DNA of 64,000 nt from Atrichornis clamosus (lineage: Eukaryota; Chordata; Aves; Passeriformes; Menuridae): assembly GCA_013400975.1 (NCBI GenBank), contig WBMZ01004651.1, positions 1 through 64,000 of the forward strand, in the 5' to 3' direction. Made by a program: the position numbers and the translations under genes. Of this stretch, positions 23,622 through 64,000 are shown one piece after another. The notes below the pieces were generated by a model, which had not been told where the DNA came from, did no database searches, and saw nothing but the letters and a program-made list of their open reading frames with translations. The stretch's first letter is position 1. Every line of letters starts with the position of its first letter.

Positions 23622-23698
23622 GTTACAGCTTATTTACAGCGAGTGCAGAGCCCTCAGCAGCTCCTCTGGCCCGGCCCAGGGACCTCTGACCTGGCCCA
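23622..23698. repeat. 77-bp direct repeat, copy A (copy B at 24049-24125)
   Basis: Begins GTTACAGCTTATTTACAGCG and runs into the first repeat unit. It is identical to 24049-24125, which starts right after the single N. The pair flanks the first minisatellite block. Confidence 0.95.
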
Positions 23699-24047
23699 AG
23701 GATCTCTGACCTGGCCCAAGGATCTCTGACCTGGCCCAAGGATCTCTGACCTGGCCCAAGGATCTCTGACCTGGCCCAAGGATCTCTGACCTGGCCCAAG
23801 GATCTCTGACCTGGCCCAAGGATCTCTGACCTGGCCCAAGGATCTCTGACCTGGCCCAAGGATCTCTGACCTGGCCCAAGGATCTCTGACCTGGCCCAAG
23901 GATCTCTGACCTGGCCCAAGGATCTCTGACCTGGCCCAAGGATCTCTGACCTGGCCCAAGGATCTCTGACCTGGCCCAAGTATCTCTGACCTGACCAAAG
24001 AATCTCTGACCTGGCAAAGAACTTCTGACCTGGCCCAGGAACATCTG
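23690..24047. repeat. 20-bp minisatellite block 1
   Basis: About 15 almost perfect copies of CTGACCTGGCCCAAGGATCT, then degenerate copies up to the N at 24048. All three - strand frames stay open, producing false long ORFs. Confidence 0.97.
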
Positions 24048-24048
24048 N
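24048..24048. other. Assembly gap or ambiguous base (N)
   Basis: The only N in the window. It is immediately followed by a repeat of the 77 bp that starts at 23622, which suggests a contig join rather than one uncertain base. Confidence 0.95.
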
Positions 24049-24125
24049 GTTACAGCTTATTTACAGCGAGTGCAGAGCCCTCAGCAGCTCCTCTGGCCCG
24101 GCCCAGGGACCTCTGACCTGGCCCA
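24049..24125. repeat. 77-bp direct repeat, copy B
   Basis: Identical to 23622-23698; see that entry. Confidence 0.95.
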
Positions 24126-24530
24126 GGAACATCTGACCTGGCCAAAGTATCTCTGACCTGGCCCAAGGACCTCTGACCTGGCCAAAGTACTTCTGACCTG
24201 GCCAAAGGACCTCTGACCTGGCCCCAGGACCTCTGACCTGGCCAAAGTATCTCTGACCTGACCCAAGTATCTCTGACCTGACCCAAGTATCTCTGACCTG
24301 ACCCAAGTATCTCTGACCTGACCCAAGTATCTCTGACCTGACCCAAGTATCTCTGACCTGACCCAAGTATCTCTGACCTGACCCAAGTATCTCTGACCTG
24401 ACCCAAGTATCTCTGACCTGACCCAAGTATCTCTGACCTGACCCAAGTATCTCTGACCTGACCCAAGTATCTCTGACCTGGCCCAGGAACATCTGACCTG
24501 ACCAAAGCATCTCTGAGCTGGCCCAAGGCC
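24110..24530. repeat. 20-bp minisatellite block 2
   Basis: About 12 perfect copies of CTGACCTGACCCAAGTATCT (about 24250-24480), with degenerate CTGACCTGGCCAAAG copies on both sides. It differs from block 1 at two positions of the unit (GGCCC to GACCC, GGATC to GTATC). Confidence 0.96.
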
Positions 24531-24640
24531 CTCTCCCTGTCCATGCTGTGGCCCCAGTCCCTCTCCCAGGCCCTCTCCCAGTCCCTGCTGTGGCCCCAGG
24601 CCCTCTCCCAGGCCCTCTCCCTGTCCGTGCTGTTGGGAAG
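24531..24640. repeat. Short GC-rich repeats of GGCCCTCTCCCAG type
   Basis: Irregular copies of CCCTCTCCCAG, CCCTCTCCCTGTCC and CTGCTGTGGCCCCAG, continuing the low-complexity region. Confidence 0.7.
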
Positions 24641-25416
24641 CTCTGGGAGCCCCTGGCTGGGCTGGCTCAGGTGGCCCCAGGTCCCTCCTGCTGTGCCACC
24701 TCTGGGAGGAGGAGGAGGCACAGCCCCAACTGCTCCATCCTTCCTCACGGGGAGGAAGCTCCCGCTCCAGGAATCCTCTCCTGCCCTCCCAGCTGCCGCC
24801 CTGGAAGCGCACAAACCCTCCTGTGCCTCGGAAAGCTCCTTGGCTGCAACGCCCCCTCTGTCCCTCCTTCCCTCCCCACCCACCTGCCCTGCGCTCACCA
24901 GGAGGGATGCACCCCATCCCAAATTCCCTACGAGGAACTGATCTGAACCACATTCCTATGGAAACAGCACTCCTCTCCAAATCTCCCCAAAAAATCTCCA
25001 AAAAAAACCCCCTCCCTTTTGTTCCTTCAGAACCCCCCCGTGCCCCTCGGCCCTGCTGTGCCAGCACCACAGCCCTGAGCACTGCCCCAGGGGCTGGCAC
25101 CATCCCCGGGGCTCTGTGCCACCTCTCAGCCTGCCTTGCCTGGGGTGGGCAGGGAGGGGACACCGGGGGACAGCCCAGCCCAGGGGAGGGCCGCGCTGGG
25201 GCCCCTGGACAGGAATGCAGGGCCTTTCCTGAGGAGGGCCTGCGCTTTCCTTGCCTAAACCATGGCCTTTGCTGCTGCTCTGAGAGGTTCCTCCTCTCTT
25301 CATCCCAAGATCAGCTTCTCAGTTCTCCCTTTGGAACTGCGGGATCGTTAATTTGATGATTTTAGAGGTTTTTTTCTGATTTTAATGATTCAGTTTTCTG
25401 CTCAGCGTGTCCTGCC

Positions 25417-25438
25417 TTTTTTTTTTTTTTTTTTTTTT
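25417..25438. repeat. T22 homopolymer
   Basis: An uninterrupted T run on the + strand; genomic length is uncertain in such tracts. Confidence 0.9.
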
Positions 25439-25858
25439 CCTCCATTCTCCCAATTCCATGTTTTCCCCCTGCTCCAAGACATTTCCCGTGGCAGAGCCCA
25501 GCTCAGAGGCAGCAGCAACACTGCAATAACCTGAGGCTTCCCTGGATTTCATTGGGAACACAGAGGGTTCTCCTTCCAACTTCCCAACAACCTGAGCTCA
25601 CCCCACGTGGAATCAGGGCCAGAGATCCAGAGATCCAAACCCAGGCACTTGGTTCCAGGGCTGCTCAAACAAAAGTGACAACAGGGAGAGAAATCTTCCC
25701 CCCCAAACCTCCAAGGATGAAGGATCCTCGTGGCTGAGGGGATGCTTTGGGTCCAGCTGGGTTTGGGCAGTTGCTTCCCAGAGCAAGGCAAGTTTCCTGC
25801 TGCTTAACAGAGCCGCTGGCACAGGGAAAAAAACTCTTGGGAGAGAAAGGCAGAATGA

Positions 25859-25891
25859 AAAAAAAAAAAAAACCCATAAAAAAAAAAAAAG
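25859..25891. repeat. Two A homopolymer runs
   Basis: Two A tracts of about 14 and 13 bases separated by CCCAT. Confidence 0.9.
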
Positions 25892-26069
25892 AGCAGTTTT
25901 GCCACCAGGCATTCCAAGCAGGATTGTACAGCACAAATCCAGCAGCGCTGGAAGGAGGAAAACAAGAAAAGGTTGCTTCTCTCATCTTCCCTGGAGCCTG
26001 GAAAGCCATGTCCTGTGCTGCAAAGAAATTTCCTGTGCACCTTCCCCACTCTCCCCTCCAAAATTTGAA

Positions 26070-26098
26070 GCGCGCGCACACACACACACACACACACC
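26070..26098. repeat. (GC)(CA)n alternating purine-pyrimidine tract
   Basis: GCGCGCGC passes directly into about ten CA dinucleotides, an uninterrupted alternating tract of the class that can adopt Z-DNA. Confidence 0.92.
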
Positions 26099-26232
26099 TC
26101 CAAAGCAAAAAAAATCCAAATCAAAGAAACACAGAAAACATGGAGAAGTGCCTCCTTAGCGTGTTTTTCCTGGAGAACTTTTTGTTTTAGGAACTGCAGG
26201 ATGTACTCAAGTGTTGGGTTGTATTTCAATTT

Positions 26233-26251
26233 CGAGGCATTTCATGCCTCG
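26233..26251. other. Perfect 8-bp inverted repeat
   Basis: CGAGGCAT and ATGCCTCG separated by TTC, at the edge of the AT-rich UTR-like segment. It could form a hairpin in RNA; chance cannot be excluded. Confidence 0.6.
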
Positions 26252-29029
26252 TGATCTTATCATGGAAACAGAAGAGAAAGGGGAGGAAGGGGAAGGAAGG
26301 AAAATTGTGGGGCGTGGGGAGGGAAAAAAAGGCAGGTTTTGAAAAATATTCCCTAACAATGCTACAAAAAAATCCTGACATTAAATACAGACAAACTGTA
26401 TTGAATAAAAATTGCACTAGTCCTCTGGGCACATCAATAATAAATTAAATACTTAACAATTTCACTGATTTAAAAAAGACAGCACAAAATCCATAACAAA
26501 AGAACATAAAACCCCCCCAATACTGTAATGTAGGAAAAGTGCACAAAGTTGCTTTATACATTGACTCTAAATAAAGTACCAATACATGTTAAATAGATAA
26601 ATTGTCTTGCAAGACACTGCCTTTTGCATCAGTATTTACATGGTTGAACTTCATGTACTTCAGCAGTGAGTCTGAGCTTCAAGGGAGCAAACTGGGCATT
26701 GATTTGTGTCTGTCCCCAGCAGAGTGAAATAAAACGACCCAAAGTGGAAGCCACAAGTTCCCCTTGGCTCACAGAAAGGATCAGTCGGGTTTCTACCTCC
26801 TCCTAAAAAGCTGGAAAACCCAATTGGGGTGTTTTAAGCTGCTGTACAGGTTAAAAAAAACCCCCAGAGCACTGCCGGACAGGGACTGTGCTGAAATCCA
26901 CGGGCAGAGCAGGGCCGTGGCAGGGGTGGAACTTCTGCTCCACTCCCAGCATCTCTGAAGGGCCCTGAAAGCCCCGGCGTGGGAAGGGCACGACTGGAGG
27001 GGGCATCAGCACCAAAAAACGCCTGAATTGATGCAGATCAGCACAAAACGGGGTAGGGTGGAAGAGGGGATTCCCTGCAGGGATCTCCCAGCTCCCAGCC
27101 CGGGCAGCAGAGCGGGATGCTGGCTGTGCAAAGCACTCAGGGGCTGGGCTGGGCGGCCCAGGGGGACGTGCTGGATGGTCCTGGGCCCAGCTGAAGGCAG
27201 GCTCGGGTTTAAGGGTGGTTTTGGAGCAGGCCCGGCACCAAACTCGTCACCGGCCACGAGCTCCCAGCCCCATCCCAGCACTGCCAGGGCCGCAGGGCCC
27301 TGCTCCCCCTCCCCGGCTTTTCCACCCCAGGGTCGCTCCTGGCCACACTCGCAGGCCTGGCAGCGTTCCCAGCAGCTGGAATGGCAAGGAAAAGGCGTCA
27401 GGTGGGGCACTGAGACACAAGTGAAGGCACCACCCTGCCCAGGAGGGGGAGTCATTGAAATCTGAGGTGATTTGGGTCGGGAAGAAGACAGTGCCCAAAG
27501 CAAAGGAGCCCCAGATGGAGCTCCATGAGGTTCTCTGCCCTGTCCAGGAGACACGGAGAGGGCAGCAGTGCAGTGCCCCCTTCACACGGGGCAGGAGCTG
27601 TTCAACCCAGGGCATCTCTCATTCAAAGACTTAATTCAAAGATTCCAGCTGGAATCACAGCTGGAAGCAGCCCTCTCCAGCCAGGGGTGACTCCAGAAGG
27701 AGCCACAACCAGGGCACGGCCTCTGCTCGCAGAGGTGTCCTCTGAATTTAGGGATTTACCCATCCCAGCTTCTCTGAAATGGAACTGCAGCAAGGATGGC
27801 ATTTTCTGCCAGGCTGCCTCGTCCCAGGCGTGCTCCTGAGCCCCTCCTGAGGGTGCCACAGGCGGGCAGGGCTGAACAGACCGAGGTCTGCCCCCAGGGC
27901 ACATCCTTCCCCTCCCAGGAGGGCTCAGAGGGAGCACTGCCTGGCCCAAGACCACAGCAGAGTTTCAGCCCAGGCACTGAACAGCTAAAAAAACGGGGAA
28001 TTTTCATTCCCCAAGATGGGTGGAAGGGGATTGTTCATGATTTAGGGAAGCACCAGAGGCCCTGGGGGCAGATCTTGCACTGCAGAGCCGCCGGGAGCAT
28101 TCCAGGCCCACACCAGGCACTGAGACCAGAGCTCAGCCCTTGGAATGGTCCATCCCAAAGCTCCAACGGGAACTGAGATTGCACAGAGAGAAAACAGCAG
28201 CCTGGCTGCAGGAAAAGCACTTCCCTAAGGAAGCAGGAGCTCCCTGGAACCAAGAGGGACCGAGAGGAGTCTCTTTGTTGTGTGGGAGGACACTGAGTGC
28301 TGCTGGTGGAGCTCCGAGGGCCCCACCTCGAGTGCAAAGCTGTTCCTTCCATATCTGGGACACAATTCCTGCTTCCAGCAACAGGAACAAACCTGCAAAG
28401 GTCTCCCAGCAGCGCAGCAGCCAGGCAGCAAAAACGTCAAGAATTCCTAAGAGTAGGGGATGAGGAGCAAGGGGATTGTGTACCACTGAGGGAGTGCAGG
28501 AGGGTGGGGAGCTCTGCCTGGGATCCTTTCCTCGCCAGGTCTGGAGCCCCTCCAGATCCCAGCACAATCCGTAAGGCACTGGGGCCCAACCCTGGAGCCT
28601 TGGTGCCCAGGCAGGGGGTCCTGACAACCTCTGGTGCCAACTGGGGACGTGGGGAAGAGGCTCCCACAGGAGGAGCATTCCAGAGGCTCCCCGAGCCCTC
28701 CCAGGACGGGATGACACGTCCCGAGCCACGACCCAGCAACAAAAAGTGCTCCAAGTGGAACCACATTCCCTCACTCCAGGCGAGAATAAGGTAAGGAAAA
28801 GGAGAGAAACACAAGATCCTGCTGGTCACCGGCACTGGGGGACTCCAGAGCTGCTCCAGCATGCGGGGCAGAGCACGGAGGGGACACATGCAAGCGGAAT
28901 TCTCCTCCACAGAGGGGCTGCCCGAAGCTCAAGTGCCCAGGGAACACAGGGAAGTCAAACGGCCCCGAGCAGCTGGAGCTGGGCGGGGCTCCCCTTCCCT
29001 CCCCTTCCCTTCCCTGTCACGAAGCCCAT

Positions 29030-29280
29030 CGCCAGCGACAAGCTTCTCCCCCAAATCCCCCCGAAATCAGCGCCGCTGCTCCCACGAATCCTGCAGGCGG
29101 CTGCCCGGGGAGCAGCGATGGCTTCGGGCATCCAAGGGGAGCGCGGCTGGCGGAGTCCTGAGAGCAGAGACAGGGGAGGAGCCGCGGCTCTCAATCCCAC
29201 CCCTCCGTGCTGCCTCCCGGAGCATCCCGCTCCCACCCGACAGCCCGGGCCTCGCGGAGAGGTCACCTTGGAGCGTTCCG
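29030..29280. promoter_or_regulatory. CpG-rich segment downstream of ACAP3 stop
   Basis: CpG dinucleotides are clustered (GAAATCAGCGCCGCTGC, GGGAGCGCGGCTGGCGG, GAGCCGCGGCTC, GGGCCTCGCGGAG), unlike the flanks. No ORF here is recognisable. It may be an unannotated promoter, an orphan CpG island or GC-biased UTR. Confidence 0.35.
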
Positions 29281-29440
29281 GGCTGGCCCCAGCATTCCCA
29301 GGAGCTGCAGCAGTCCCGTGGCTGCTGGCCAAGCTGCCAGAATCCCTTCCAGAATTCCAGGCCAACTGTTCAGGCAGAGACAGCTTTGTCTGATCCTGTT
29401 GGTGGTGGCTCTCTCCTGGTGCCAGAGGGTTTCCTTTCCT

Positions 29441-29490
29441 TTTTTTTTTTTTGGTTTTTTTTTTTTTTCCTCTTTTTTTTCTTTTTTTCC
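29441..29490. repeat. T-rich low-complexity tract
   Basis: Several T runs interrupted by GG, CC and C. Confidence 0.9.
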
Positions 29491-29587
29491 GGTTTTTTTG
29501 GAACGCTAAGCTCATCTCCCACACTTCCCACACGCTCAAGCCCACACGCCGTGGTCTGTGGTTACGCCCTGGGAGCCTCCTACTCCA

Positions 29588-29640
29588 AACAAACAAACAA
29601 ACAAACAAAACCATTTAAAAAAAAAAAACAAAACCAAACC
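29588..29640. repeat. (CAAA)n and A-rich tract
   Basis: Five CAAA tetramers followed by an A12 run and AAAACC copies. Confidence 0.9.
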
Positions 29641-29794
29641 CCAACCATCCAGTAGTCAAGCGCGAGAATTCCAACATTCCCTTCCCGGGCGCAGGCATCA
29701 AGAACAGACCAATCTCCAAGGAAAACACCAAGATCACCAAGGATGGGGCTTCCAGGAAGTCAGCCCAGCTTCGGGGCCGGCGGGGGAGCTGTCC

Positions 29795-63114
<33,320 letters not shown>

Positions 63115-64000
63115 CTGCACAGGGACACAGGGACAGGCTCAGCACCGGGGCCACACCGGGCTGGGTGTGCTCCCCACAGCCCCAGGCCTCTGGCACAGGC
63201 TGCGCTGGAACGCCCTCAGAGCCCGCCGAGGGAGCAGGGGTGCAAATCCCGCAAATCCCACCCCAGGGGATGTCCTGCTGCCCACATTCCACTTGTCCCT
63301 CAAGGACAGCAGTTGCCAGGCTCTGCCCTGAGGGTGGATGAATCCAGGCAGCCCATTTTTTCCAGCGGGTTTCTCCTGCTCATTCCATCCTGAGGCATCC
63401 TGAAAGGAAGCTGCTCACGCAGCTCGGCCAGGGAGGGTCAAGGACTGACTCCTTGGTGCTCAGAGAAAGGGAAAAACTGTCTAAAATCCCTGCTGGGAGT
63501 GAGCTGTTCTTTGGGATCACCAGTCAGAGCCCAGCTGGTTGTTCTGTGTGTACTGGTGTGTACTGGTGTGTACTGGTGTCCTGCCCTTACCCTGGAATGA
63601 CAGGAGCCAGAATTCAGCAGCCTCATGGTTTTAAATCCTGTTTTCCTCTAGCCCAGGACTGCTTCAGCCAGGTCTGCTGTGAGCAGCCAGGGACAAGCTG
63701 TGTTCCCTCATCAGGATTTACAGATAACTGAATTATCTCCCACAATTCTGCAGCCCCAGGAACCTTTGCTGGTGCCCTGGGAGGGATCACACCTCTGGAC
63801 CAGCTGGGATTTGGTACAGACTTTCTGATGGAGCTGGGAAGAGCCTTGTTATAGAGATGTCACCAGTGAAATTACCTGGAAATTGCAGGAAATGGGATGG
63901 TTCCCCACCTTGGAATTTGCTGCAGCACAGGCACACATCCCCAGACAGCCTTTATTAGCTTTTGATAATTCAGCAGCTGCAGGGAACATTCCCAGACTTC
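63115..64000. other. ACAP3 intron 2 (partial)
   Basis: Upstream of the first visible ACAP3 exon; the preceding exon was not seen before the window ends. The 10-bp repeat at 63546-63578 is the only structure. Confidence 0.5.
63546..63578. repeat. 10-bp tandem repeat, 3 copies
   Basis: TGTGTACTGG three times, followed by TGT. Confidence 0.92.

Larger units (their letters stand above)
23381..29794 (-). other. ACAP3: ACAP3 3' UTR and 3' flank (predicted)
   Basis: No coding exon was recognised on either strand between the ACAP3 stop and the tandem AATAAA. 26200-26650 is AT-rich and resembles a conserved UTR segment. An ATTAAA at 25381-25386 (- strand) is an intermediate poly(A) candidate. The rest is GC-rich with minisatellites at 23690-24500, A/T tracts (25417-25438, 25859-25891, 29441-29490), and a CpG cluster at 29030-29280. 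Where transcription really ends cannot be decided from sequence. Confidence 0.4.

Noticed and set aside
23690..24530. CRISPR-like regular repeats
   Set aside because: Units are head-to-tail without spacers, in a vertebrate genome; they are minisatellites.
24050..25163. Long - strand ORFs (290 and 360 codons) of repeated Gly-Gln-Arg-Tyr-Leu peptides
   Set aside because: They are the 20-bp minisatellite read in three frames; 20 is not a multiple of 3, so each frame is equally open.
26404..26733. Three + strand AATAAA hexamers as the end of a + strand gene
   Set aside because: No + strand exon lies between the SCNN1D end and here; the region is AT-rich, so such hexamers are expected by chance.
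63115..64000. ACAP3 exons 1 and 2
   Set aside because: I looked for the start of the BAR domain on the - strand and found no matching codons; they are probably beyond the right edge.

Overview
The window looks like avian, probably passerine, nuclear DNA. Evidence: short GT-AG exons of two vertebrate genes, many CR1 retroposon 3' ends, GC-rich minisatellites, and one tRNA-headed SINE with a CR1 tail of the kind described from songbirds (50953-51080). Two protein-coding genes are supported. SCNN1D (delta subunit of the epithelial sodium channel) lies on the + strand at 11867-20313 and is complete in 12 coding exons (630 aa). ACAP3 (a BAR-PH-ArfGAP-ankyrin GTPase-activating protein) lies on the - strand at 29795-63114, with 22 coding exons giving 799 aa; only the first roughly 35 residues fall beyond the right edge. 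The genes converge tail to tail.

Layout: 1-217 is the edge of a CpG island with YY1, SP1 and ETS sites. By conserved synteny with mammals it would be the UBE2J2 promoter, but no UBE2J2 codon is visible. 218-11851 has no recognised gene and carries CR1 fragments, a TGGGA pentamer array and small microsatellites. 11852-21210 is SCNN1D with its 3' UTR. 21211-23380 is the spacer between the convergent 3' ends. 23381-29794 is the probable long 3' UTR or 3' flank of ACAP3, with two 20-bp minisatellite blocks separated by a single N and flanked by a 77-bp duplication. 29795-63114 is ACAP3: ankyrin exons on the left, ArfGAP and PH in the middle, BAR on the right. 63115-64000 is ACAP3 intron.

The genes are neighbours by synteny, not by pathway. 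SCNN1D forms amiloride-sensitive Na+ channels at the plasma membrane. ACAP3 senses or bends membrane (BAR), binds phosphoinositides (PH) and inactivates ARF6 (ArfGAP). I found no mobile gene system, CRISPR array or undescribed biochemical pathway. The observations most worth following are a 12-nt in-frame ACAP3 microexon (48693-48704), a candidate internal first exon that would make a BAR-less ACAP3 (46509-46541), the likely assembly artefact around the N at 24048, several intronic minisatellites with strict periods (15, 34 and 77 bp) close to splice sites, and a CR1-linked module present in three copies.
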